Below are positions 40,041-49,987 of a stretch of DNA of 64,000 bases, piece after piece. Under the pieces are notes generated by a model. That model was not told the DNA's origin and did not search any database. It was given only the letters and a program-made list of their open reading frames with translations. Source of the DNA: Spirosoma telluris (GTDB lineage Bacteria > Bacteroidota > Bacteroidia > Cytophagales > Spirosomataceae); NCBI GenBank assembly GCA_003259005.1, contig QLII01000001.1:2682501-2746500 (forward strand), read 5' to 3'. Every line of letters begins with the position of its first letter. Position 1 is the stretch's first letter. The translations under genes were made by a program, and so were the position numbers.

Positions 40041-40768
40041 ACCTTCCGCTTCAGTTCAAAATGCTGTCCCAGATATACCCGGCGAACCTGTTCGTCGTTG
40101 GCCAAGTCTTCGGCAGAGCCCTGTTTCAGGATTTTGCCCTCGAATAACAAGTAGGCCCGGTCGGTGATGGAGAGCGTTTCGTTCACGTTGTGGTCGGTAA
40201 TAAGGATGCCGATGTTGCGGTGCTTTAATTTGGCAACAATGCTCTGAATATCCTCAACGGCAATGGGATCGACACCCGCAAAAGGCTCATCCAGAAGAAT
40301 GAATTTCGGGTCAACGGCCAGCGCACGGGCAATTTCCGTGCGTCGACGTTCGCCACCGGATAGCACCTTTCCTTTGCTCTTTCGAACGTGCGTCAGGCTA
40401 AACTCCTCCAATAGTTCCTCTACTTTTTCCTTCTGCTGTTTTTTGGGTATCGACGTCATTTCGAGTACCGCCAGCACGTTTTCCTCGACGCTTAAATCAC
40501 GAAAAACAGACGCTTCCTGTGCCAGATAGCCCAGGCCAAGTCTCGCCCGTTTGTACATTGGCAGGGCTGTTACGTCCAGGTCGTCGATGAATACCTTCCC
40601 ACTATTGGGCTTAACCAGACCAACGGCCATATAGAATGACGTGGTTTTGCCTGCCCCATTTGGACCCAACAGGCCAACAATTTCGCCCGTCTCAACCTGG
40701 TACGAAACATTGTCATTAACCAACCGTGATCCGTATTTCTTAACTAAATTTTCGGTTCTAAGAATCAT
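40037..40768 (-). CDS. lptB: LPS export ABC transporter ATP-binding protein
   Basis: 243 residues. Walker A GPNGAGKT at 35-42, signature [16 protein letters not shown], Walker [14 protein letters not shown] and the switch histidine in [11 protein letters not shown]. The [21 protein letters not shown] segment is typical of LptB. It powers extraction of lipopolysaccharide from the inner membrane together with LptF and LptG, which are not in this window. It lies downstream of recJ on the same strand after a hairpin-bearing spacer. Confidence 0.92.
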   Translation of the reverse strand: MILRTENLVKKYGSRLVNDNVSYQVETGEIVGLLGPNGAGKTTSFYMAVGLVKPNSGKVFIDDLDVTALPMYKRARLGLGYLAQEASVFRDLSVEENVLAVLEMTSIPKKQQKEKVEELLEEFSLTHVRKSKGKVLSGGERRRTEIARALAVDPKFILLDEPFAGVDPIAVEDIQSIVAKLKHRNIGILITDHNVNETLSITDRAYLLFEGKILKQGSAEDLANDEQVRRVYLGQHFELKRKV

Positions 40769-40782
40769 TCGTTTTAGTCATC

Positions 40783-40856
40783 AGTCAGTAGTCGTCGGTC
40801 GTTAGTCAAGCGCGAAGAGTAAAGTACTCTTAACTACTGGCTGACGACTACTGACT
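40783..40856. repeat. Imperfect word-built hairpin between recJ and lptB
   Basis: The spacer carries AGTCAGTAGTCGTC and, 42 bp on, its complement, extended by a partly matching stretch, with an inner perfect AAGAGTA/TACTCTT stem. The far arm reaches the recJ stop codon at 40855. It may terminate recJ transcription. Confidence 0.6.
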
Positions 40857-42594
40857 ATACTTTCAAATCTTTGAGCATTAACTGCAAAGACACATTTCCA
40901 TTATAAAAATTCTGCTCTACCTGATAACAGATCGAGAAGGGTTTACCTGATTGAATATGATCCGCGACGTGTGCAAAACCAAAACCAATAGCCGTTAATG
41001 TGTGCCCTGTCCTTCCCTGTTTTACATTCAGTTTCAAGTGCTTTTCCTTCATAATAATCGGCTCGCCTACCAGGTAGACATCGTCTGTCATGAAGGTTGG
41101 TTGTAAGTTATGTGGACCGAAAGGGCCCATTTGCTTCACAATCCGAACGAGCTTGTCGCTAATCTCGCTGAAGTTTAACGGGAGGTCGATGTCGATCAGG
41201 GGCGTCAGGTGCTCCTCTTTAATTGTACGGGCAACTACCTCCTCAAACTTCCGTCGAAATGCGTCAATATTCGTAACAGGCATTGTCATACCGGCAGCAA
41301 AGGTGTGTCCACCGAACTGCTCCAGCAAATCGGCGCATTCCTCAATGGCCTCATACACATCAAAGCCCGGCACCGACCGTGCCGACCCAGCCGCCTTATC
41401 GTTCGACTGTGTCAGAATAATCGTTGGGCGGTGAAAATGCTCGATGCATCGTGAAGCCACAATACCAATCACGCCTTTATGCCAACTAGCGTCATATAAG
41501 ACAGTACTCTTAGCGTGAGTCAGGGCTTCACTTTCCCGGATCATCGCCAGGGCCTGTTCGGTAATACTACTATCAAATTCACGTCGGCTGTTATTGTGCT
41601 TGTTAATAGCCATGGCAAACTCGTCAGCTTCCTCTTCCGATTCGGCCAGCAGGAGTTGAACAGCCGCTTTCGCATGTTGAATCCGCCCAGCCGCATTGAT
41701 CCGGGGGCCTAAGCCAAAAACCAGATTCGTAATATCCAACTCACGCGAGAAGCCCGCTATTTTGATTAACGCTTTCAAACCGGTGCGTGGTTCTGCGTTA
41801 AGATATTTTAAGCCATAATACGCCAGCACACGGTTCTCACCCGTAAGCGGCACAATATCTGAGGCAATGCTAACGGCCACTAAATCAAGGCAGGGATAAA
41901 GTTGTTCCGGCTCGATGCCTTTGTGCATACAAAATGCCTGAAGCAATTTAAACCCAACACCACACCCACTCAATTCTTTGTAGGGATAGGCACAATCGTC
42001 GCGTTTAGGGTCCAGCACAGCGGCTGCATCAGGCAATTCATCCCCCGGCCTGTGGTGATCGCAGATGATAAAATCGACGCCAAGGGCTTTCGCTTCGGCT
42101 ACCCGGTCAATCGACTTAATGCCACAGTCGAGGGCAATAATCAACGAAAACCCGTTGTCGGCCGCCCACTCAATTCCCTGTTTTGAAATCCCGTACCCTT
42201 CTTTATAGCGGTCAGGGATGTAATAATCTATATTTTTATGGTAGTTTTTGAGAAAGCCATAAACCAGCGCCACCGAGGTCGTGCCATCTACATCGTAGTC
42301 TCCATAGATCAGGATTTTCTCTTCCCGTTCGGGCAACATGGCCATTTGCAGGCGCATAATAGCCCGATCCATATCCTTCATGTCGAAAGGATTATGCAAA
42401 TGACTAATTTCGGGCCGAAAAAATACGCGGGCTTCGTCGTAGGTCGTTACACCCCGCTGAACCAGCAAAGCCGCCAAAAATGGACTGATGCCCAACGACT
42501 GCGTTAACGACTGAATAGCCATTTGCTGTTCCTCCGAATCGGGGAATGGTTTGGGTATCCATCGTTTAGGCGGGGGGGACGACTGGGCTATCAT
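40855..42594 (-). CDS. recJ: Single-stranded-DNA-specific exonuclease RecJ
   Basis: 579 residues, the usual length for Bacteroidota. DHH phosphoesterase motifs: ILIYGDYDVDGTTSVALVYGF, ALDCGIKS and IICDHHRPGDELPDA. The DHHA1 domain follows with NNSRREFD, SWHKGVIGIVASR and SVPGFDVYEAIEECADLLEQFGGHTFAAG, then an OB-fold. RecJ degrades 5' single-strand ends in RecFOR repair and mismatch repair. It begins 34 bp from the divergent DUF2141 gene. Confidence 0.94.
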   Translation of the reverse strand: MIAQSSPPPKRWIPKPFPDSEEQQMAIQSLTQSLGISPFLAALLVQRGVTTYDEARVFFRPEISHLHNPFDMKDMDRAIMRLQMAMLPEREEKILIYGDYDVDGTTSVALVYGFLKNYHKNIDYYIPDRYKEGYGISKQGIEWAADNGFSLIIALDCGIKSIDRVAEAKALGVDFIICDHHRPGDELPDAAAVLDPKRDDCAYPYKELSGCGVGFKLLQAFCMHKGIEPEQLYPCLDLVAVSIASDIVPLTGENRVLAYYGLKYLNAEPRTGLKALIKIAGFSRELDITNLVFGLGPRINAAGRIQHAKAAVQLLLAESEEEADEFAMAINKHNNSRREFDSSITEQALAMIRESEALTHAKSTVLYDASWHKGVIGIVASRCIEHFHRPTIILTQSNDKAAGSARSVPGFDVYEAIEECADLLEQFGGHTFAAGMTMPVTNIDAFRRKFEEVVARTIKEEHLTPLIDIDLPLNFSEISDKLVRIVKQMGPFGPHNLQPTFMTDDVYLVGEPIIMKEKHLKLNVKQGRTGHTLTAIGFGFAHVADHIQSGKPFSICYQVEQNFYNGNVSLQLMLKDLKV

Positions 42595-42634
42595 AATTGC
42601 AAGATAAATCCGTTTTTAGAAAAACACTGTGTCT

Positions 42635-43057
42635 ATGCTCTTTTTGCTTTCAATTCTCACTCTCTTTTCAGCTGGTTATAATCCTGTTGCGCCATCTTCT
42701 AAAGCCAATTTAACGATTGATATTCATAACATTCGCTCCCAGAAAGGAACAGTATACATTGCCCTGTTTAAGCCTGATAGCGGATTTCCAGAAGGGAAAC
42801 CAGTAGAGGGCAAAAAAGCCGATATAAAAGGAAATAGTGCACAAACAACATTTTCACTCGAACCAGGAGAGTACGCGGTAGCGGTATTTCATGATGAAAA
42901 TAGTAACGGCATTTTAGATAAGCGGCTCTTCGGCATTCCTAAGGAACCCTACGGCTTCAGTAATAATTTCAGGCCCCGCATGTCGGCACCAAAATTTAAG
43001 GACTGTCAGTTTAGTGTCGATACTCCGGGAAAGACGATTAGTATTAAGCTGGAGTAG
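42635..43057 (+). CDS. DUF2141 domain-containing exported protein
   Basis: 140 residues from ATG 42635; a GTG two codons earlier is also possible. An N-terminal signal peptide (about 1-20) is followed by a DUF2141 beta-sandwich: LTIDIHNIRSQKGTVYIALF, LEPGEYAVAVFHDENSNGILDKRLFGIPKEPYGFSNN. The family is periplasmic or surface-exposed and of unknown function. The DENSNGILD stretch looks like a calcium-type loop. It lies divergent from recJ and ends at a long hairpin before guaB. Confidence 0.85.
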   Translation: MLFLLSILTLFSAGYNPVAPSSKANLTIDIHNIRSQKGTVYIALFKPDSGFPEGKPVEGKKADIKGNSAQTTFSLEPGEYAVAVFHDENSNGILDKRLFGIPKEPYGFSNNFRPRMSAPKFKDCQFSVDTPGKTISIKLE

Positions 43058-43071
43058 GTGAGCGTAGTGAA

Positions 43072-43148
43072 AGTGGTGAAGTGAGTGGATTAAGTGAAAG
43101 TAGTTTATTGAATAAAATTCTCTGGCTTACTCCACCCACTTCACCACT
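43072..43148. terminator. Word-built hairpin between the DUF2141 gene and guaB
   Basis: Arms 43072-43094 and 43126-43148 pair at 21 of 23 positions around a 31-nt loop. Both arms and their flanks are made from repeated AGTGGTGAAGTG-like and GGAGTAAG-like words. Position suggests a terminator for the DUF2141 gene, although no T tract follows. Confidence 0.6.
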
Positions 43149-43188
43149 ATCACTTACTCCACTATTTTCACTATCCACAATTTATTCG

Positions 43189-43196
43189 TAGCTTTG
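43189..43196 (+). promoter_or_regulatory. Candidate -7 promoter box for guaB
   Basis: TAGCTTTG matches the Bacteroidota -7 consensus TAnnTTTG, 31 bp before the guaB ATG. An ATTTTC stretch about 20 bp upstream could act as a weak -33 element. Confidence 0.5.
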
Positions 43197-43227
43197 TCCG
43201 GCAAATAACACAACCTGCTATTTGCTC

Positions 43228-44700
43228 ATGAGCTTAGATACCAGTAAGTTTCTTTACGAGGCTCTCACTTACGACGACGTACTGCTGCTGCCTGCCTATT
43301 CGGAGGTTCTCCCACGCGATACGCAAACCGTCACCCAGCTTACCCGTACCATCCGCCTAAATATTCCGCTTATTTCTGCGGCAATGGATACCGTTACCGA
43401 ATCGGCGTTGGCCATTGCGATGGCGCAGGAGGGCGGCATTGGCATCATCCACAAAAACATGAGTATTGAGGCCCAGGCGGATCAGGTTCGCAAGGTCAAA
43501 CGCTCAGAAAGTGGCATGATCATTGACCCCATCACCTTGCTAGAAACCGCTACCTTAAGCGATGCGCTCAAAATTATGCGTGAGTTTAAAATTGGCGGTA
43601 TCCCAGTTGTTGATGAATCGGGTAAATTAGTCGGCATTCTGACTAACCGTGACCTGCGTTTCCAGAGTGACATTTCACAACCGGTTACGGGTATCATGAC
43701 TCGTGACAAACTCATTACGGCACGGGAAGGACTGACGCTCGAAGAAGCCGAGAGCATTCTGCAACAGTACCGCATCGAGAAATTACCCATCGTCAACGAC
43801 GATTACCAGTTAGTTGGCCTGATTACCTACAAGGATATTCTCAAGAAAAAGAGCCACCCCAACGCCTGTAAAGACGAATTGGGACGGTTACGAGTCGGTG
43901 CTGCCGTTGGTGTAACTCAGGATTTTATTCAACGAATTGAAGCCTTAGTTAAGGCTGGTGTCGATGTTATCAGCGTTGATACTGCTCACGGTCATCACAT
44001 TGGCGTATTAAATGCGGTCAGGACAATTAAAGAGCGCTTCCCTAAACTACAGGTCATGGCCGGTAACGTAGCTACTGGCGAAGGCGCAAAAGCCCTGGCC
44101 GATGCAGGTGCCGATGCCGTGAAAGTTGGCGTGGGTCCGGGTAGTATCTGTACAACGCGCATCATTGCCGGTATCGGGATGCCCCAGTTAACAGCTGTTT
44201 ACGAAGCAGCCAAGGCTTTGCAGGGAACCGGTGTCCCGATTATTGCTGATGGCGGGATTCGATTCTCGGGCGACATTACCAAGGCAATTGCCGGTGGTGC
44301 CAGCACGGTTATGATTGGTTCCCTTTTGGCCGGAACCGAAGAAGCACCCGGCGAAGTGGTACTCTATGAAGGTCGTCGGTTCAAGACGTACCGGGGAATG
44401 GGGTCAGTGGAAGCCATGGAAGATGGTTCAAAAGACCGCTATTTTCAGGACGCCGAAGATGACATCAAGAAACTCGTTCCCGAAGGGATTGTTGGACGAG
44501 TGCCCTTTAAAGGGAAAGTCTCCGAAATTGTTTACCAGATGGTTGGTGGTTTGAAAGCGGGGATGGGCTACTGTGGTGCCAGCGACATACCAGCGTTGCA
44601 ACAAGCCAAATTTGTGAAGATTACCACGGCAGGTGCCCGTGAAAGTCACCCGCACGATATTTCAATTCAGAAAGAAGCACCAAATTACTCGGTGCGGTAA
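43228..44700 (+). CDS. guaB: Inosine-5'-monophosphate dehydrogenase
   Basis: 490 residues from ATG 43228; an in-frame TTG two codons upstream is less likely. It oxidises IMP to XMP with NAD, the committed step to GMP. The barrel is interrupted by a CBS-domain pair (about residues 100-210, with [22 protein letters not shown]). The active-site loop [10 protein letters not shown] contains the catalytic cysteine C308, and the mobile flap region ([10 protein letters not shown]) follows. Cytoplasmic. Confidence 0.96.
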   Translation: MSLDTSKFLYEALTYDDVLLLPAYSEVLPRDTQTVTQLTRTIRLNIPLISAAMDTVTESALAIAMAQEGGIGIIHKNMSIEAQADQVRKVKRSESGMIIDPITLLETATLSDALKIMREFKIGGIPVVDESGKLVGILTNRDLRFQSDISQPVTGIMTRDKLITAREGLTLEEAESILQQYRIEKLPIVNDDYQLVGLITYKDILKKKSHPNACKDELGRLRVGAAVGVTQDFIQRIEALVKAGVDVISVDTAHGHHIGVLNAVRTIKERFPKLQVMAGNVATGEGAKALADAGADAVKVGVGPGSICTTRIIAGIGMPQLTAVYEAAKALQGTGVPIIADGGIRFSGDITKAIAGGASTVMIGSLLAGTEEAPGEVVLYEGRRFKTYRGMGSVEAMEDGSKDRYFQDAEDDIKKLVPEGIVGRVPFKGKVSEIVYQMVGGLKAGMGYCGASDIPALQQAKFVKITTAGARESHPHDISIQKEAPNYSVR

Positions 44701-44709
44701 GCGTTCATA

Positions 44710-44741
44710 GTCAGGGGAGTTATAGTTATGGCTTCCCTGAC
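44710..44741. terminator. Terminator between convergent guaB and the M36 protease gene
   Basis: A 10-bp stem (GTCAGGGGAG against CTTCCCTGAC, one mismatch) with a 12-nt loop, 9 bp after the guaB stop and followed by TTAATTTA. It probably serves both converging genes. Confidence 0.6.
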
Positions 44742-44754
44742 TTAATTTACCAGA

Positions 44755-47700
44755 TTAATTCGTCCAGTGCCCACCGGTAGAATTTTCCCGGTACCTATAA
44801 AGCACCCCCTTAGCCTGACCGACATACGCGTTTGGGATAGTTACGGTATGCGAATCCATAATCTGGACGGGGAGTGTGCCATCAGGGATACAATTACAAC
44901 TCCAAGTGGATGGCTCATCCCAATTGCCCGTCTTGATCGAGTTGAATGACGTAGGAACAACTACCGTCACGGTCACATTTTCGCTCTTGTCGCTTAAACA
45001 AACCCGCGTTCCTGTAGTTCGCTCACAACGTGCATAGTATTGTGTAGTAACGGTTGGAGAAACAGGCATACTGACCTCCACATCATCGGCAGTCCGATAC
45101 CATTTTAACACAGAGCCAACTCCCGTGCAGCCCGTAGCATTGAGTGTGACCGAACTACCTACCGTACTGGTCGTACTGGAAGCCACGGGTGGGGCGGTGG
45201 ACAGGATCGTGAAGGTAGTGGCTACGCGACAAACGCTTTGTTCGGGCGTTGACACATAGAATGTGGTCGTACCGGGTGTGGCCGTATTAGGTATGCCTGA
45301 TCCCGCTATCCCCACCGGATTGAACAACGGAAGTACGGCCACCGGAGTAGTACTCGTAGGGGTCGTAAACCAAGTGGGTGTCCCCGTAAAAAAAACAGGC
45401 ACACTGCTCTGTAATGTAAAACTACCGGTTACGCCCCCCGCATAGGTTGCAACAACCACAATATACGTAACTCCCTGCGTAAGCGAATGAGTAAACTTAG
45501 ACATATAGTCTTTCCCACTATCGTCGTCCCCATGTAGAAAATTGGTGGCAGGACTGGCTGGGTTAAAGGAAGTTTGATACAGGGATAGGTAGGTATCGTT
45601 AAAGGTATCGCTCAACGAAGCGGCAATAATCTCAAACGTTTGCGGCCCACTCGAAGGAGCGACAAAGGTAAACGCCTGATAGTATACTGAACGGCCAGCT
45701 GAATAAACCGTTATGTCGTCGCCATTACCACGTACATAGGTGGGCGAACTAGTCGATAGTGTTCTGGTAACGGTATTTGTTTGTAGAATTGGCACCAGGA
45801 GTCCTTCACTATTGGGCACTGTTGCATTCTGGCAAATCGAATACGAGCCAACGATAGGGGTTACGGCGGGATAAACCGTCACATCGACGGGCAGAAGTGA
45901 GGGCCCAATTCCACAGCCACCTGGACTTAACGAGAAGACATAACGAACCGTGACTGGCGTACTGGTCGTATTGACTAACGTTTCGTTAATAATCGACGAA
46001 CTTGCCGTTGCGCTGGCATTGCTGATACCGGCGACAACCGCACGTGTCCAGCTAAAACTGACGCCTGTTGTGCTGGAGGTAGCCGTGTACGTAAAGGATG
46101 TACCTGAACAAACCGTGGCGGTGGAAGGTGAGCTTAATGTATTTCCACCAATGGGCGTATAGTCTTCAGTGACAATACGATCGTCTGAAGAAACGCCCGT
46201 TGACGCATTGGCTCCAAGCCCTCTCCGAGTAAACGCCCGCCCGATGGCGCAGCGATAGCGCCCACCAAACAAAAGCTGGTCGGCCTGTAGAATCGCATCA
46301 CGCGACTGCACAAAACTAGGACTACAGGGCTGCAAGCGCAATCCTTCGGTCACCAGCTTTAAAGCCGCTACATTACCCTGCATGGCTGTTAGACTAGCAG
46401 GGGTGTCATAGATATTGGCCGTAATCTGGTTATCCTGTAATATAATTTCCCAGGTCATATCCCACAACATGGTTGCCCAGATAGACCCAATTCCGTGCGG
46501 TATGGAGTAATTCGTATCGCCTACTTTTGCATACGTAACAGCCCCATTAACGTTCGCCATGTCATACGAATAGGGATATTGACGAATACCCAGACCAACG
46601 GTTGGTTCTCCCAACGCATAAGTGCCTATACCACGCGACAAATTAGCGCTGGCCACGTTGGCACTCAGCGATGACCAGTTGGTGGTCAGCATTAACGACA
46701 GGTAGTCACTCCACCCCTCACCTCCCTGTTCAGCGTTCTGCAGACATGACGAGTTTCCAGGACCGCCCGTCAACCGGGTCGACCAGCCGTGCCCATATTC
46801 GTGCGAAATAATACCGTTATCAAAATCGCCGTCAGGCTGATACGTACTTGCGTTGCTCCAGAGGTACATCTGCATGCGGCCATTTGTACCATCTGCAGGT
46901 ATAAAAAAATTAGCGTTGTTCGTTCCCCCTCCATCCTGTGCATCCGCAAATACGTAATCGCTCCCAAGACCACCACGGCCTAGATTATCATTCTGAAAGT
47001 TACCACTGGGCTCGTCGAAGCCATACTTCCACAGCACATCGTGGAGCAGGTTATTCCAATAAAACAGATTGGTAATGGCTGCATTCTGGTTGCTAATTGC
47101 CGTGTTCAAGCCAAATGTATACGGGAAATTGAAATCCAGTGTGGCCGACACCGGGCTAGCTCCTGTGCCATTATTGTTATTAACATCCTCCTGCGCCCAG
47201 ACATTATTCCCTCTCGTTATTGTGTAACTGGTCATACCATCATTATGCCACCCATTCGTTGTGCCTGGCCCCGTTCCAGTTGGCGCAAAGCGAGTATATG
47301 GGTTGACGGACTCCGTGCGTGAACCATGATTGGGGCTTTCCAACGGATAGTCAAAGACGGTATAGCCATTCGGCGAAAGACTGCTTTTTAAGGCATTTCC
47401 TGAACCAAAATAGCGGGGCGAACCCAGGCAAGTATGGGGAGTTGAGAGATGATTGGGTGTACCAAAGTTGCAATGAACGACGTCATCTATTTTCCGGAGT
47501 ACCTCCCCGACAAAGCATCCACATGGATATTCCAACCGTTCTTGGCATCTTTTGTCAGAAAACGAACGTTCCAGGTGAGTGATAGTTTATCAAGTATTTT
47601 TTGCCCTTTTTGATCCGTTTCAACGGGAAGCCAGTACAGTTTTACATCTATTTTTTCGTCAGATAGCGCAGGGAGCAAGTAGGTACTTTGGGTAATCGTT

Positions 47701-48179
47701 CCATCCGTCAGCGATGCAGTTGTCAGCGCCTTCGTTTCCAATAAATTAGCGGACGATAGCCCTATCCCTACATTAGCAACAGCTTTTTGTAATGCCTCCA
47801 GTGGAGTAATTTTCCCTTTAAAGGCCCCAACTCGCGGGATCAAATCGATACTAGAAATAAAATTATGATTCAGGGACACTACCTGCTTATCAACCAGGAC
47901 AACATTCATCAGTCGATTATACACTTCAACAGACTGATAGGACTGATTAAAATAAACGTGAAACCAACCTGTAGTGGGAGACCGATAGGCGCTTGACAGA
48001 AGTAGCCCGTTAACATCGGCAGGGGTTAACTTTTGTTGCTCTATCGTAGCGGCCACGTAGTTCCGTGCGGTTTCTACTTCGCTTTGGGCATGCAACCGAA
48101 CCGGGTTTATGAGCAATAAGGCAACCAGGGTAAACCTGATAATCAGGCATGTACGGGTATTGGAGTAAACTTGTTCCAT
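44755..48179 (-). CDS. Secreted M36 (fungalysin-type) metalloprotease, frameshifted
   Basis: About 1141 residues with one restored base. A signal peptide (ending near RLHAQS) is followed by an FTP propeptide domain (LTPADVNGLLLSSAYRSPTTG and onward). The M36 catalytic domain has the zinc motif HEYGH in GIISHEYGHGWSTRL, the GGEGWSDY segment with the third ligand, and TNWS-type repeats. The C-terminal half has immunoglobulin-like and PKD-like Thr/Ser-rich segments and ends with a TGNWDEPSTWSCNCIPDG element often seen in Cytophagales surface proteins. I see no standard type IX secretion tail. The frame breaks at the C run 47505-47508 between propeptide and protease (joining DALSG to EVLRKID). 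Confidence 0.87.
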
Positions 48180-48316
48180 ATACAGTTTTGTCTACCCGTG
48201 TAAGCCAATGATATAAATAAAAATCATGTATCCACTAACCCTAAACTAGCTAATTATACTATAAAACGTGTATTCGTCTTTAGGCGGTATACCGGCTAGT
48301 ACTGGTTAAAAACCGT

Positions 48317-49048
48317 TTAGATATAATGCACCGAGCTGGTTGTCCCATGTGTTGTAAGATTGACTTCACGGATGCCAATGTGGTAATTATCAATGGCAAA
48401 ACCGGGTGTATCCTGCTTCAGCTGATAGAACGTTGAGGGGGAAAGCAACACCAGCAGATTACCGCGCTGTACGGTTTTTTCAACATGATAATGCCCGCAA
48501 ACCACCGTTACATGACACGGCAATTCGTGTACCAGTTTTAGGAATTCATCGCTCTGCCGGAACGGATATTTTGTATCCATAAACTCCACATCGGCCGGGA
48601 GGGGCGGGTGATGCATCATAATTAGCACATTATTGTCACGAAGTGCCGTCAAATAATCACGCAGCCAGGTCCACTGTTCAGCAGACAACTCCCCTTTTGA
48701 TGAATCTAAAAACAGAACCGGACGCCCTTCGAGGGGTAAGGCATAGTAAAGTTCATTGTCATGAAGATCATGTGCTTTATGAAAAACATCGGCAATCATA
48801 GCCGAATCATCATGATTGCCCGCAATAACGTAATAGGGAATCGGCAGTTCATCTACCTGTTTTTTCACCCACTCATAAATAGACCGATCACCCGTCTTGT
48901 TACAAAGGTCTCCGCCAAGGACTAAACAGCTTGGTTTCAGATCAGTCAGGAAATCCAGTGCTTTTCGAAAATTCTGTCGGACATCAACGCCCTGTGGATT
49001 TTCGCCCTCGGCATCCAGATGCGGGTCTGTGATAAAGGCTATACGCAT
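48317..49048 (-). CDS. Calcineurin-like metallophosphoesterase
   Basis: 243 residues with the full set of binuclear metal motifs: ITDPHLD near the N-terminus, LGGDLCN, GNHDD, MMHHPPLP and VCGHYH. The arrangement resembles the class III cyclic-nucleotide phosphodiesterases (CpdA-like), so cAMP or another phosphoester is a possible substrate; this is not proven. No signal peptide. It lies 55 bp downstream of mazG on the same strand. Confidence 0.87.
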   Translation of the reverse strand: MRIAFITDPHLDAEGENPQGVDVRQNFRKALDFLTDLKPSCLVLGGDLCNKTGDRSIYEWVKKQVDELPIPYYVIAGNHDDSAMIADVFHKAHDLHDNELYYALPLEGRPVLFLDSSKGELSAEQWTWLRDYLTALRDNNVLIMMHHPPLPADVEFMDTKYPFRQSDEFLKLVHELPCHVTVVCGHYHVEKTVQRGNLLVLLSPSTFYQLKQDTPGFAIDNYHIGIREVNLTTHGTTSSVHYI

Positions 49049-49103
49049 AAGTTATGTATGATATAGAATGTAGGACGTATGGAGAGGCAAAATATAGCCC
49101 ATA

Positions 49104-49886
49104 TCATACATCTTTCTTGGCTTCGTTCCAGTACACATCCATTTCGGCCAGCGTCATTTCGTTTAGCGATTTGCCATTGGCGCGGGCCTGTTCTTCCAGA
49201 TATTGGAAGCGCTTGATAAATTTTTTGTTCGTGCGTTCGAGAGCCGTTTCGGGATTGATGTCAATGAATCGGGCGTAATTGACAAGCGAAAAGAGCAAGT
49301 CGCCAAACTCACCCTCGGCACGTTCGGGGTTAATGGTTTCGTTAGCCTCTGCGTTAAATTCAGCCTTGAACTCCTGCATTTCCTCCTCCACTTTCTCCCA
49401 AACCTGCTGTTTTTCGTCCCAGTCGAAACCTGCCCCCCGTGCCTTTTCCTGAATCCGCATGGCTTTCACCAGCGCAGGTAATGATCCCGGTACGCCCCCC
49501 AACACCGATTTGTTGCCTTCTTTGAGCTTAAGTTGCTCCCAATTGGCCTTCACCTGTTCCTCTGTATCGGCAACTACATTTCCATAAATGTGCGGGTGTC
49601 GACTAATAAGTTTGTCGCAAACACTGTTCAGCACATCAGCCATGTCAAAACGGTCCGGCGATCCGGCACCCGATTCAGAGGCAATTTTGGCATAAAAAAC
49701 CAGGTGCAATTGAATATCGCCCAGCTCCTTCCGAATTTCAGGGAGGTCTTTTTCCAGAATAGCGTCGGAGAGTTCGTAGGTTTCTTCGATAGTAAGATGA
49801 CGCAGGGTATCCATTGTTTGCTTACGATCCCAGGGGCATTGCTCACGCAATTCATCCATAATGGTCAGCAACCGGTCGAATGCCAT
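49104..49886 (-). CDS. mazG: Nucleoside triphosphate pyrophosphohydrolase MazG
   Basis: 260 residues with two MazG repeats. The first has REQCPWDRKQT, EETYELSDAI and KELGDIQLHLVFYA; the second has EEEMQEFKAEF and EGEFGDLLFSLVNYARF, the ExxE-ExxD metal-binding pattern. The enzyme hydrolyses NTPs to NMP and pyrophosphate. The start at 49886 (MAFDRLL) is a minimum: an 8-base C run (as read on the minus strand) lies just upstream at 49901-49908 and separates this ATG from earlier ATGs, so the true N-terminus depends on the exact run length. Confidence 0.92.
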   Translation of the reverse strand: MAFDRLLTIMDELREQCPWDRKQTMDTLRHLTIEETYELSDAILEKDLPEIRKELGDIQLHLVFYAKIASESGAGSPDRFDMADVLNSVCDKLISRHPHIYGNVVADTEEQVKANWEQLKLKEGNKSVLGGVPGSLPALVKAMRIQEKARGAGFDWDEKQQVWEKVEEEMQEFKAEFNAEANETINPERAEGEFGDLLFSLVNYARFIDINPETALERTNKKFIKRFQYLEEQARANGKSLNEMTLAEMDVYWNEAKKDV

Positions 49887-49987
49887 CAGTTGTTCCTGAC
49901 GGGGGGGGCATTTCTGTAAAGGTCATGGTGTAAACTTACACACAAAATGCGTATTCAAAAACTACCAAAATTCCTCAACTTTGCGCT

